This document shows, one piece after another, positions 8,830-18,346 of a DNA stretch of 64,000 nucleotides (its first letter is position 1; each line of letters opens with the position of its first letter). The stretch is from Saccharomyces uvarum (lineage: Eukaryota; Ascomycota; Saccharomycetes; Saccharomycetales; Saccharomycetaceae): the NCBI GenBank assembly GCA_947243795.1, contig OX365929.1, positions 992,001-1,056,000 of the forward strand, given 5' to 3'. Made by a program: the position numbers and the translations under genes. The notes under the pieces are model-generated. The model searched no databases. It had not been told where the DNA came from and saw only the letters and a list, made by a program, of their open reading frames with translations.

Positions 8830-11800
8830 ATGTCAACTGACTCCACCATTAATCAATCGGCTTCCTGTGTTAGGTGCGACAAATCAATTGCATCTAGCCA
8901 AGTGTACGAATTAGAAAACAAGAAATGGCATGACCGATGCTTTACTTGCTATAAATGCGACAAACAACTAAATGCGGACTCGGACTTTTTAGTTTTGGAT
9001 ACAGGCACTTTAATTTGCTACGACTGTTCTGATAAATGTACAAGTTGTGGCAACAAAATTGACGATACGGCGATTATATTGCCCTCATCCAACGAGCCCT
9101 ATTGTTCAAATTGCTTTAAGTGCTGTAAATGTAACAAACATATAAAGGATCTAAAATATGCAAAGACCAAGCGAGGATTGTGTTGTATGGATTGTCACAA
9201 CAAGTTGATAAAAAAGAAAAACCTGCTGCTGGAAAAGCAAACAAGAGATTCGTCTAGAGAGAATATTCCAATAGCACTTCCGCAAAGATCTGCAAACAGA
9301 CCTTTATCACCAACGAGAGACAACGACAAATCGTCTATTAGTACCAATAACTTTGCGATCCATGAAAATACTGCAGGTTCGAATGAGGGAAAACAAGTCA
9401 CTCCGCAAGTTCTAGTCTCACAAGAAATTGATGATACTTCCTCCTTTAATGATAATGATAATGACAATAGTACTGAAGAGCAAGAAAATTCATCTCATGC
9501 AAGAACAATTTCAATAGACGATATACTGAATTCGACTTTGGAACATGACAGTAACAGTATTGAAGAACAGAGTTTGACGGACAATGAAGATTACATAAGC
9601 AGAATTGCGGGGAATACGAGTTATAGATTGTTGCAGCCCCAGAAACCTAATAAGGATTCTATAATAGTCAAGGACCCCAAGACTCCAAATTCAAATTCCA
9701 ACGCAAATAGATTTGTTTCGATTTATGATAAGGAAGAAATTGATAGAGACGACACGGATAATAAAGAGAATAATGTTTTGGTCAGTACGCCCAGAAATAG
9801 CAATGAGAAAATAACGAGTCCTTTAAATAGCCCCATGGCTGTACAAGCGGAGGAAGACCCTGATCAGTTCCATGGGTTAGCATTAAATTTACCGAATGTT
9901 CATACAGAAAGTAACGGATCATTCCAAAGTGTGCCAACTTCCAAATCTATGAATCAAGTTTCCTCGCTTTCAAGGTCGAATACATTAGATATAAGGTCAT
10001 CCGCATCTTCATCAACACTACGTGTATCTAATAGTGGAAATTTCAGCCGGCCTCAAACAACAGACAATTCACAGTCCCACAACAAGATAGCGCCCTCTAC
10101 AAACAAGAAACTATCAAGATCTTTTTCTTTAAAATCAAAAACTTTTGTTCACAACCTGAAAAGCAAAACCTCGGAAATGTTGGATTCAAAGCATTCTCAC
10201 AATACCGCTCTAGTACAGGAATCAGACACACATTCGGGTTGGGGTGTCTCTTCTGCCCATACTAGTGTAAGAAAATCGAAAATAAAAAAAATTCCTGTGT
10301 CACGAGGTCAAAGTGATAGTACGATATACAACTCGCTACCACAAAATGAGAAACCTATTACATCGGATTCCAGCCATAAAAAGGCACAAAGCAGTCTTGG
10401 TGGTATGCCCAAAAAACAAGTTTCTGCCGATTTAGTGGCTAACAGACGTGTAAATGGCTCATACCCAAGCACAAGCTCGGGACAGCATATAGCAATGTTT
10501 CGCACACCACCTCTGGAATCAACACCGTTGTTTAATAGGCCATCGATATCTTCTGATTCCGCACATCACAGATCTTCTAGTTTACAGCCGTCTAGATCCA
10601 CGAACACATTATTGGAAGATGAATCTACAAAGGTGGATGCTACTGATGAACATGCCACTGCTTTGGAGAGGGATTATCACGTGACCGAGTTAAATTTAAG
10701 AAAATTGAAAGCAGATGTGAGGGAGCTAGAAGGTACAAAAAAAAAATTATTACAAGATGTGGAAAGCTTAAGACTGATGAAAGAAAGACTATCAACTGAT
10801 GTTGTTTATCTAACAAGGGAAAAGGATAAGCAATCAGTATCATCTAAGGAGTCCCTAGAACAAAAGTCAAACAATGGAACAACGATGATTGTAAAATCGC
10901 CAAGCGCAAACATAGACAGGAAGGGAAGCATATCCAATGCCAGCCCCAAACCACGATTCTGGAAACTTTTTTCTAGCGGTAGCAAAGACCATCAATCAGA
11001 AGAATTAGACCCTCAGCATTCACCAAATTCATCTTTCAGTGGAGGGACAAGTATTGCACAGAAAGAGATATCAACGCCCAGATTAATTCGAGCACATGAC
11101 GGGTTACAATCACCAAGTAAATTATCACCGTCACCAAGTCCGAAGAAGTCCGACCTAGTATATGATGGATCTCATCTATATGGGTCAACATTGCTAGCAA
11201 GATGTGCATTTGAAAAAAGTACCGTTCCAACGATTATTAAATGCTGTATAAAATACATCGAAACAGATGATGTGGGACTAAATATGGAAGGTTTATACAG
11301 AAAATCCGGTTCGCAAACTTTGATTGAAGAAATTGAGAAGGAATTTGCCCAGAATACTCCATTAAATAGTGATACAGTGAATTCCAAATTGAATAACTTA
11401 TTGAATCAAGACGTACACGCGGTAGCTAGCGTATTGAAACGGTATTTGAGAAAATTACCAGATCCCGTTTTACCCTTTTCCATATATGATTCTTTGGTAG
11501 ATTTAGTAAGAAGTAATCAACTACTCGAGAGACTACCATTAAGCAAAAATGGCCTCGCTGAATCTTCACAGAGTGCGTCGATATATGACACAGTTGTTAA
11601 AACCCTGAACGAAATTCTGAAAAGCCTACCCCTGGAACATTATGAGGTGCTGAGGGTATTGGCAACACATATCGACAAAGTTCAAAGGTATAGCGAGTGG
11701 AATTTGATGAATTTACATAATTTATCGTTAGTCTTTGCACCAAGTCTAATCCACGACCTTGACGGCGAAAAAGATATCATCGATATGAAGGAGAGAAATT

Positions 11801-11853
11801 ATATTGTGGAATTTATACTAGGAAACTATAGAGACATATTTACATCGGCATGA
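8830..11853 (+). CDS. RGA2: Rga2, LIM and RhoGAP protein for Cdc42
   Basis: GTPase-activating protein for Cdc42 in polarity and bud-site control, and a paralog of Rga1. The ATG at 8830 (MSTDSTINQS) gives 1007 residues, about two fewer than I recall for S. cerevisiae. Two LIM zinc domains stand at the N-terminus (Cys/His ligands from Cys13; second domain from about residue 70). The middle is long, Ser/Asn-rich and low in complexity, with an NDNDNDN run near 214 and many S/T-P sites consistent with Cdk control. A coiled coil covers about 615-665. The RhoGAP domain is at about 785-1007, with the arginine finger Arg824 in EGLYRKSG. Confidence 0.97.
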   Translation: MSTDSTINQSASCVRCDKSIASSQVYELENKKWHDRCFTCYKCDKQLNADSDFLVLDTGTLICYDCSDKCTSCGNKIDDTAIILPSSNEPYCSNCFKCCKCNKHIKDLKYAKTKRGLCCMDCHNKLIKKKNLLLEKQTRDSSRENIPIALPQRSANRPLSPTRDNDKSSISTNNFAIHENTAGSNEGKQVTPQVLVSQEIDDTSSFNDNDNDNSTEEQENSSHARTISIDDILNSTLEHDSNSIEEQSLTDNEDYISRIAGNTSYRLLQPQKPNKDSIIVKDPKTPNSNSNANRFVSIYDKEEIDRDDTDNKENNVLVSTPRNSNEKITSPLNSPMAVQAEEDPDQFHGLALNLPNVHTESNGSFQSVPTSKSMNQVSSLSRSNTLDIRSSASSSTLRVSNSGNFSRPQTTDNSQSHNKIAPSTNKKLSRSFSLKSKTFVHNLKSKTSEMLDSKHSHNTALVQESDTHSGWGVSSAHTSVRKSKIKKIPVSRGQSDSTIYNSLPQNEKPITSDSSHKKAQSSLGGMPKKQVSADLVANRRVNGSYPSTSSGQHIAMFRTPPLESTPLFNRPSISSDSAHHRSSSLQPSRSTNTLLEDESTKVDATDEHATALERDYHVTELNLRKLKADVRELEGTKKKLLQDVESLRLMKERLSTDVVYLTREKDKQSVSSKESLEQKSNNGTTMIVKSPSANIDRKGSISNASPKPRFWKLFSSGSKDHQSEELDPQHSPNSSFSGGTSIAQKEISTPRLIRAHDGLQSPSKLSPSPSPKKSDLVYDGSHLYGSTLLARCAFEKSTVPTIIKCCIKYIETDDVGLNMEGLYRKSGSQTLIEEIEKEFAQNTPLNSDTVNSKLNNLLNQDVHAVASVLKRYLRKLPDPVLPFSIYDSLVDLVRSNQLLERLPLSKNGLAESSQSASIYDTVVKTLNEILKSLPLEHYEVLRVLATHIDKVQRYSEWNLMNLHNLSLVFAPSLIHDLDGEKDIIDMKERNYIVEFILGNYRDIFTSA

Positions 11854-11867
11854 TATAGTAGATTCAT

Positions 11868-11893
11868 AAAAATAAATAAATAAATAAATAAAC
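11868..11893. repeat. (AAAT)n repeat in the RGA2 3' region
   Basis: Short tetranucleotide run of AAAT units directly after the RGA2 stop codon, between it and the convergent SDH6. Confidence 0.85.
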
Positions 11894-11957
11894 AATTAAG
11901 CTGTTTGGATGTATTAAATAAACTGCAAACCGAGAAAAAAAAAGGGTACGTTGTCGC

Positions 11958-12197
11958 TCAATGCATGTTTGTTAGTTCGGGATGCGAAAACGTGGCTACT
12001 TTCTTGTTTCCGACCCTTAACAAGTGTTCAATAGTGGTGAAGTCCTTTCTTGGTAGGCCCCTATACTTGCCAAACTCTTCATGAATATAATTCATAAAAT
12101 TTATTTGATTTTCCTTTGGCTTCGTATGCGCCGTCCTTATAGAAACTCTGTAGAGATGTAACACTTCCTTCTGCAACCCGCTCAGTCTCTTAGGCAT
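11958..12197 (-). CDS. SDH6: Sdh6, succinate dehydrogenase assembly factor (LYR protein)
   Basis: 79-residue ortholog of YDR379C-A (SDHAF1). This mitochondrial matrix factor helps Fe-S cluster insertion into Sdh2 and protects it from oxidants together with Sdh7. The hallmark LYR tripeptide is at residues 15-17 in LHLYRVS, followed by the conserved aromatic/basic region (INFMNYIHEEFGKYR). Length matches S. cerevisiae exactly, with about six substitutions as I recall that sequence. It is divergent from ARO10 and convergent with RGA2. Confidence 0.97.
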   Translation of the reverse strand: MPKRLSGLQKEVLHLYRVSIRTAHTKPKENQINFMNYIHEEFGKYRGLPRKDFTTIEHLLRVGNKKVATFSHPELTNMH

Positions 12198-12937
12198 GCT
12201 CTCGGTGCTAAGTTTCTTTCCGATCTTATGCTTTTAAGCTACTCGGTTTTCTTCAAGACAACCTGGATGAATCCCTTTTTTTTAGGCTATATCTGATTGA
12301 CGTTAGCAGATAAACGTTCGTTTTGGTTTGTCCCGCGAAGACCTCGGTAAAAAACAGACCAAAGAAAGCGCCTGTTCCTGCAACACCTTGCTGATAAATA
12401 AAGGCTGTGGATGATTTTCGGTTGCCTCGTATAGCTTATGTGCTTTGTTCTTCCTTAATTTGCCGTGAACGTACTTTGTACTGAAGTTACTAGCTGACTG
12501 CTTCGGTGCTTGAATACTTCCCCGATATGCCGGTAGTAGTCGGCGAAAAGGGCAACCGTGTATAGCCGCCATTTGCCGAGCCCAGCGAGCCTGCCAGGAA
12601 GATAGCGGCATATGCCGCTGCGGTTTTGTGCGGCGGAGGTCTGACGTCTTCGGTAAGTGACGGTAATCGGTTAGTTATTTTAATTTATTGTGTTGAGTAA
12701 AGTTTAAGATATAAACTCGGCCTCCTCGCACAACAATTTCGGCGATAGTTCATGGCTGATGATTGTCCTTCTCTACATTTCGTCTCGTAGTTGTTTTATA
12801 AATAGAATTAGCATATATAAACACACTGTGACTATATTGATCAGCGCTCTCAACTTGATACTCAATACAAGCAGAGCCGTATTTAATAAAGTTTAGTAAA
12901 AGATAAGATAACAAAAACACACGCATCTCATTAAAGC
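12198..12937. promoter_or_regulatory. SDH6-ARO10 divergent promoter
   Basis: A 740-base GC-rich divergent promoter. It contains four CGG/CCG-N7 direct repeats between 12531 and 12663 and a TATA box TATATAAA at 12814-12821, about 120 bases before the ARO10 ATG. An ORF at 12303-12611 on the minus strand runs over the sites and is not supported as a gene. Confidence 0.65.
12531..12663. promoter_or_regulatory. Cluster of four Aro80-type CCG-N7-CCG sites
   Basis: Direct repeats with exactly seven bases between triplets: CGG-N7-CGG at 12531-12543, CCG-N7-CCG at 12566-12578 (AGCCGCCATTTGCCG, the closest match to the UASaro), CGG-N7-CGG at 12621-12633 and again at 12651-12663. Aro80 is the Zn2Cys6 activator that induces ARO9 and ARO10 on aromatic amino acids, and it binds CCG repeats of this spacing. 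Position before ARO10 makes the assignment likely. Confidence 0.75.
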
Positions 12938-14845
12938 ATGGCACCTGTTACAATCGACACGTTTATGGACCAAGACGAGCCACATGTTGTTTTCAATCAA
13001 TCAGCAACAATGCCGTTTGGGGAGTACATATTTAGAAGGCTATTTTCCATCGGTACGAAATCCGTTTTTGGCGTTCCTGGTGACTTCAACCTGTCTTTAT
13101 TAGAATACCTCTATGCCCCCTCCGTGGAATCAGACGGTTTGAAATGGGTCGGTACTTGCAACGAACTAAATGCTGCCTATGCCGCTGACGGGTACTCCCG
13201 CTATTCTAACAAGATTGGCTGTTTAATCACCACGTATGGTGTAGGTGAATTAAGCGCCCTGAATGGTATAGCCGGTTCGTTTGCTGAAAACGTCAAAGTC
13301 TTACATATCGTCGGTGTAGCCAAGTCTATGGATTCGCGTTCCAACAATTTTAAGGAACGTAATCTGCACCATTTGGTCCCACGATTACATGATTCGAATT
13401 TCAAAGGGCCTAACCATAAAGTGTATCATGACATGATTAAGGATAATGTTGCCTGTTCGGTTGCTTACTTGGAAGATATTGAAACTGCATGCGATCAAGT
13501 CGATGCTGTGATCCGTGACATCTATCGATATTCTAAACCTGGTTATATTTTTGTCCCTGCGGATTTTCCAGATATGTCAGTAAGACTAGATAATTTGATT
13601 AATGTTCCACATATATCTCAACAAGATTGTATAACCAGCCCAACGGAAACTCATTTGTTCAACATGATCGACATGATCACTACTTGGATGTACTCTAGCA
13701 AAACGCCTGCAATCCTTGGAGACGTGTTAACCGATAGATATGGAGTGAGTGATGTCCTAAATAAGCTTATTTATGCCAGTAAAATCTGGAATTTTTCTAC
13801 CGTTATGGGGAAGTCCGTAATTGATGAATCAAACCCATCGTATATGGGGCAGTATAACGGTAAGGAAGGTTTGAAGCAAGTCTATGAACATTTTGAATCC
13901 TGCGACTTGATCTTGCACTTTGGTGTTGACATTAATGAAATTAACAATGGACACTATTCTTTTACTTATAAACCCAATGCGAAGATCATTCAATTCCATC
14001 CAAACTATATTCGGTTTGTGGACACTAGATATGGCGAAGAGCAGATATTTGAAGGTGTCAATTTTGTACCTGTATTACAGGAGCTATATCAACGTATTGA
14101 TGTTTCCAGACTTTCTTTGAAATATGATCCTAGTGTAACTCCATATACAAATGAAACAATGAAATTAAAAGACCCAGCCAATGATCAATCAACTGACATC
14201 ACACAAATCCACTTACAAAAAGTTATTCCTAAATTTTTAAACCCTGGTGATGTTGTGGTTTGTGAAACTGGTTCATTTCAATTTTCTGTTCGAGATTTTG
14301 CCTTTCCTACTCAGTTAAAATACATATCACAGGGGTTTTTCCTTTCCATTGGTATGGCTTTACCCGCGGCGCTAGGTGTAGGGATTGCCATGCAAGATCA
14401 TCCAGACACACACATCAACGGTGGTAACATAGATGAGGGATATAAACCAAGACTCATATTGTTTGAAGGTGACGGCGCTGCACAAATGACAATTCAAGAG
14501 TTGAGCACCATTTTGAAATTCCACATCCCAATCGAAATTGTCATTTGGAACAATAATGGCTATACTATCGAAAGAGCTATCATGGGTCCCACCAGGTCTT
14601 ACAACGACATTATGTCTTGGAAATGGACCAAACTATTTGAAGCCTTTGGAGACTTCGACGGAAAATACACTAACAACACAGTCATTGAAACTACCGCCAA
14701 GTTGGCACTAAAATTGAAGGATCTAAAGAACTCGAGCACAAGAGACCGGATAGAACTCCTAGAGGTCAAATTGGGCGTCTTGGACTTCCCCGAACAACTG
14801 AGGTGCATGGTTGAAGCAGCTGCATTTAAAAGAAACAAGAAATAA
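12938..14845 (+). CDS. ARO10: Aro10, phenylpyruvate/2-oxo acid decarboxylase
   Basis: Thiamine-diphosphate-dependent decarboxylase of the Ehrlich pathway. It converts phenylpyruvate and other 2-oxo acids to aldehydes that become fusel alcohols such as phenylethanol. The length of 635 residues matches S. cerevisiae. The N-terminal domain has the pyruvate-decarboxylase-like GVPGDFNLSLLEYL and the glutamate-containing VGTCNELNAAYAADGY. The ThDP/Mg-binding motif runs from GDGAAQ (511-516) to NNNGYT (538-543). It is one of the more diverged proteins of the window relative to S. cerevisiae, mainly in the linker and middle domain (about 215-260 and 365-420). Confidence 0.97.
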   Translation: MAPVTIDTFMDQDEPHVVFNQSATMPFGEYIFRRLFSIGTKSVFGVPGDFNLSLLEYLYAPSVESDGLKWVGTCNELNAAYAADGYSRYSNKIGCLITTYGVGELSALNGIAGSFAENVKVLHIVGVAKSMDSRSNNFKERNLHHLVPRLHDSNFKGPNHKVYHDMIKDNVACSVAYLEDIETACDQVDAVIRDIYRYSKPGYIFVPADFPDMSVRLDNLINVPHISQQDCITSPTETHLFNMIDMITTWMYSSKTPAILGDVLTDRYGVSDVLNKLIYASKIWNFSTVMGKSVIDESNPSYMGQYNGKEGLKQVYEHFESCDLILHFGVDINEINNGHYSFTYKPNAKIIQFHPNYIRFVDTRYGEEQIFEGVNFVPVLQELYQRIDVSRLSLKYDPSVTPYTNETMKLKDPANDQSTDITQIHLQKVIPKFLNPGDVVVCETGSFQFSVRDFAFPTQLKYISQGFFLSIGMALPAALGVGIAMQDHPDTHINGGNIDEGYKPRLILFEGDGAAQMTIQELSTILKFHIPIEIVIWNNNGYTIERAIMGPTRSYNDIMSWKWTKLFEAFGDFDGKYTNNTVIETTAKLALKLKDLKNSSTRDRIELLEVKLGVLDFPEQLRCMVEAAAFKRNKK

Positions 14846-15293
14846 GAAGGTGCAGCCCCCAACAGCAAAACGTCTCAGCTATGGGTCATACCTTTTATCC
14901 TATATAAAAAATTCATCGTCCAGTCATATATACAAAAAATCAAATCACATATATTAATCTCTACGTACTACTAGTATAACTCTCAATATTTTTTCTTATC
15001 CTGTCTAATTTCTGCGCTTTTTTCGCGGCGACGCAGGGGCGCGACAAGGTGTTGTTTTTCCACGGCTTTCAACTCTCCACTTGAAGAAGTATAAAAGGCC
15101 GCCGAATTTATCCTTTTTTTCGGATCCTTCCTTCGTGTGTCTTTCCTTTCGCGTTAATGCGGAATTTGTTCTTTTTGGTTAATTGCTATTCTTTGATTTT
15201 ACTAGTAAAACACTGAAGACAAATAGATATAGAAACTCCCTCGTTCTATTTGAATTTTTAAGAAACAAAAACTAAAATACCTACATCAGCAAA
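14846..15293 (+). promoter_or_regulatory. ARO10-YRA1 intergenic region
   Basis: A 448-base tandem intergenic region. TATAAAAG at 15090-15097 lies about 200 bases before the YRA1 ATG and is a probable TATA box, followed by T-rich and A-rich leader sequence. No gene seen. Confidence 0.5.
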
Positions 15294-16786
15294 ATGTCCG
15301 CTAACCTAGATAAGTCCTTAGACGAAATTATTGGCTCCAGTAGACCAGGAGGCAACAGAGTTCGTGTCGGTGGTACCCGCGGTAACGGCCCAAAAAGAGT
15401 CGGCAAGCAAATCAACACCCAACGCAGGAACGTTCCAAACAGAAACGGCCCTATCAGAAAAAATGTGAGGCCTCCTCCAAATGCTGTCGCTAGGGTTGCC
15501 AAGCTTTTAGATACCTCTAGAGAGGTCAAAGTTAACGTCGAAGGTTTGCCAAGGGACATTAAGCAAGATGCTGTAAGAGTATGTTAAATACATGATATGC
15601 AAGAGCTATTTATTTAGTTGCTCGCATCGTCTCGTGTGAATACGAGAAGAGTCTTCGTGAGGAAGGATATGGCGCATGCTTTTAATCAAGAACTTTTCTT
15701 TTTCTGGTCATGGAGAGAAAGAAAAAATACCGAGATCTTTTCCGGTGGAAAAGAAAAAATATTGAAAGAGTACCATTTTGGTAAACAAGCTATCCTATTT
15801 CTCAATAGCCTAATATGAGCTGCAAGAATGGAAATGTCTGTGTGCGGAAGAGGGTGGTGTTCTTATTGGCTGGGTTTGCTCAAATCAATCTATCTATCTG
15901 GCAATCGATCAATCTATATTGTAATATAGATGGGTAAGTGTCCATTGACCGTGATAGTTCGTTCGCATTAGTAATAAATCCCCATCGTTCAATACTAAAG
16001 TTTAGAAAGACCAATTAATTTTGTTTTCTTTCAAGAGGGAGTAACTTTCAGTTATCGATGGCGAAATTTTTTTCCAAAAGGATACAAAAACTACTATGTG
16101 AAGCATTTCTTTTATCAACTATTAAGAAATTTGCATGTATTGCTTGCCTTTTTTATATGGTGGCACTGTATTGCGAACCGCTACGAAAAATTGATTTGGA
16201 GCACCTAATGAAACCAATTGAAGAACAGCCCCCCGGGATGTGTGTTTGAACACCAGATCACGCAATGCTGTGGTATTCTTTTTAATATTTTTGTCATTCT
16301 TGTGCGCCTTGATTATTTGTGTCATGTCCTTTTCCTTTTTTGAACTAGTATCATTAGGATATGTGACTAACATTTTTTTTTTTTTTTTAGGAATTTTTCG
16401 CATCTCAAGTCGGTGGTGTTCAAAGAGTACTATTGAGTTATAACGAAAGAGGTCAATCCACTGGTATGGCTAACATTACATTTAAAAATGGCGATTTGGC
16501 CAGAAGAGCAGTCGAAAGATTTAACGGTTCTCCAATTGATGGTGGTAGATCGAGATTGAGACTAAACCTAATTGTTGATCCAAACCAACGTCCAACCAGG
16601 AGTTTAGCTGACAGAATCAAGGCTATGCCGCAAAAGAGTGGAAATGCTCCAAGACCTGTTAAGAGAGGTCCAAACAGAAAGGCCGCTATGGTCAAAACCC
16701 AAAACAAACAGAAGAGAGAAAGACCAGCTAAAAAGAGTCTAGAGGACTTGGACAAGGAAATGGCTGACTACTTTGAAAAGAAATGA
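15294..16786 (+). CDS. YRA1: Yra1, mRNA export adaptor (two exons)
   Basis: Nuclear RNA-binding protein of the TREX complex (ALY/REF family) that hands mRNA to the Mex67-Mtr2 exporter. Exon 1 is 15294-15578 (95 codons) and exon 2 is 16391-16786. Joined they give 226 residues, the S. cerevisiae length. The N-box (SANLDKSLDEIIGSSR) and the C-box with terminal DLDKEMADYFEKK are conserved REF motifs. Arg/Gly/Asn-rich linkers flank the RRM at about 76-155 (VNVEGLPRDI as RNP2). The exon junction is phase 0 (GAVR-type end at aga, then EFFASQV). In yeast, Yra1 represses its own expression through inefficient splicing of this intron. Confidence 0.98.
15579..16390 (+). other. YRA1 intron, long with GACTAAC branch site
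   Basis: An 812-base intron, very long for yeast. The 5' site is GTATGT at 15579-15584. The branch site is the non-consensus GACTAAC at 16365-16371. The 3' end is TTTTTTTTAG at 16390. If retained, the message meets a stop two codons into the intron. Known work in S. cerevisiae links intron size and the odd branch site to Yra1 autoregulation and Edc3-dependent decay of the pre-mRNA. The intron holds a perfect 8-base-pair hairpin at 15912-15931 and a 63-codon ORF (16058-16249). Confidence 0.93.
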
Positions 16787-17104
16787 TCGGTTTTCATTGT
16801 TTTGTTAGTTTAGTTTAATATTTTTATTTTTTTTTCCCCTGTTTTCATTATGTACTAGTCCCCAAAAATTTAAATCAATAAGAATGTATTTATAAGTTGA
16901 TGATATATATAATTATATTCAAAATTCTACGAACACATCGGTTGTGGTGAGATATTTCTGTAGTGCCCTTTGGATATGATTTTAGTTTTACTTGAAAGTT
17001 TTTTTTACTTTTTTGAAAGCGACTATTTACAGTGCACAGGAATATATACAGGAAGAAACAGATAAATATACATTAATAAGAGTAAATAGAATAACGAAAA
17101 AGGA
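16787..17104. other. YRA1-COI1 convergent 3' region
   Basis: A 318-base AT-rich region between two convergent genes, with T-runs and TATATA-type 3'-processing sequence near 16900-16920. No gene seen. Confidence 0.5.
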
Positions 17105-17639
17105 CTATTCGTCTCTTCTTCTGTCTAGAAACCCTAATTTATCACCTTTTTTCCTTGTTGCCGCACTAAGTCCGCTACCTTCATATTTACTCTTTCTCAG
17201 CAACCCGTGGTCCTTAGAGTCGTCAACGCTGTTGTTGACTTGTTTGGGTAAGGGGAATCCCGGCTTCACCTGTGCCAAATTATCATAATAGTCACGTTCC
17301 TGTACTTTCTCGTTCTTTCCCCGAGCTTGTGGTGTAAACTTGGCATCTCTTTTAGTCTTCACTATGGTCTTGACTATGTAAATGGATGCGATACCTGCTG
17401 CAGAAATGTATAGCAGGTTTTTGCTGTTGAAAATGTATTTTTGTCATCCTTTCTTCCTCCTCTCTTCATCGACTTAAGCATAGCTTAATTATATTTTTAG
17501 GGATAAACAGCTGAAACACAGGCCAATGAAGACTTTTTTGGAAAGCAAGACAAAATAATCACTGTTAGTTTATCATTTGTTTATAAAATCCTGTGCTTGG
17601 TTTGAGTACATACCCTATATTTTGAAATGGATTTGACAT
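17105..17639 (-). CDS. COI1: Coi1, complex III-IV assembly factor (two exons)
   Basis: Spliced small gene matching YDR381C-A. Exon 1 is 17614-17639 (26 bases, MSNPFQNI plus two bases of the next codon). Exon 2 is 17105-17423. Joined they encode 114 residues, which I recall as the S. cerevisiae length. The 5' splice site is GTATGT reading down from 17613 and the 3' site is TCAACAG ending at 17424. The junction makes Gly and continues KNLLYIS. One transmembrane helix lies at about 11-30 (LLYISAAGIASIYIV), followed by a basic, hydrophilic domain with NLAQVKPGFPLPK and RKSKYEGSGLSA. Coi1 is a mitochondrial inner-membrane protein that helps assemble the complex III-IV supercomplex. Confidence 0.92.
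17424..17613 (-). other. COI1 intron
   Basis: A 190-base intron with consensus GTATGT donor. The best branch-site match is AACTAAC (17564-17570), but it lies about 140 bases before the acceptor, far for yeast, and several AGs come between. A weaker branch site closer to the acceptor may be used. Confidence 0.75.
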
Positions 17640-18346
17640 TGTACGTTTCCTTTGGCTTTTACAAAGTAAATATCATCTCTATAGTTTCTTGAGTTTTTTA
17701 AAAGGAAACAAGGCGTGAGATGCCACTTGAGAAGGCGGGAAATCAAAGGAAGATGTCCCCGGTAAACGAATACCTTTTTCCCAGAGGCTATACACACGTG
17801 TGATGATCCAGCGAGAATGGCTTGTAATATACATGGATATGCCATGAAGGCGCAGTCATTGGCGCATTGCCTGTCATGTCTATTGCAGCTAGTCGTGCGT
17901 AACGTAACGCCTTACTACTAAAACAAACGGCTACAAAGGATACATTGATTATTGCCCGCACAATAACACCAATGACAATCTCAACTGTAACAGAGATTAC
18001 AACCATTGAAGACATCGATGAGTTTCTTGCGATGTACCAATTTTATTATACCCACCGTCATGTGACCATTCTGACTGTTTCGCAGGCCGCGCGAACTTTT
18101 CAGTACGGTCCGTGTAAAGTTACCAAGCAAAAAATCGTAGCGATTTTCTCTTTTTCCAAATTTTCTTGGTATCTGAAATTTTTCATTTAAGAGATGGTAT
18201 CTATCTAGTCTCTCTACCTTTAACTATTATTTTAACCAATTTGCAGTCTTCTTATAATTAAAAGATCTTCAAGGAATAGTCCGCGCATTCATTACCGCTT
18301 AAACTGATTATTTCAAATTTAGAAAGTAATATCTATAACAACAGAA
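17640..18346. promoter_or_regulatory. COI1-RPP2B divergent promoter
   Basis: A 707-base divergent promoter. A perfect Abf1 consensus (RTCRY-N5-ACG) is at 17892-17904. T-rich sequence precedes RPP2B around 18145-18200. Small ORFs here (17788-18015 minus, 17945-18190 plus) have no support. Confidence 0.55.
17892..17904 (+). promoter_or_regulatory. Abf1 consensus site
   Basis: GTCGTGCGTAACG fits RTCRY-N5-ACG with no mismatch. Abf1 is a general regulatory factor common at ribosomal and mitochondrial gene promoters. It lies between COI1 and RPP2B and could serve both. Occupancy is not shown by sequence. Confidence 0.5.
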
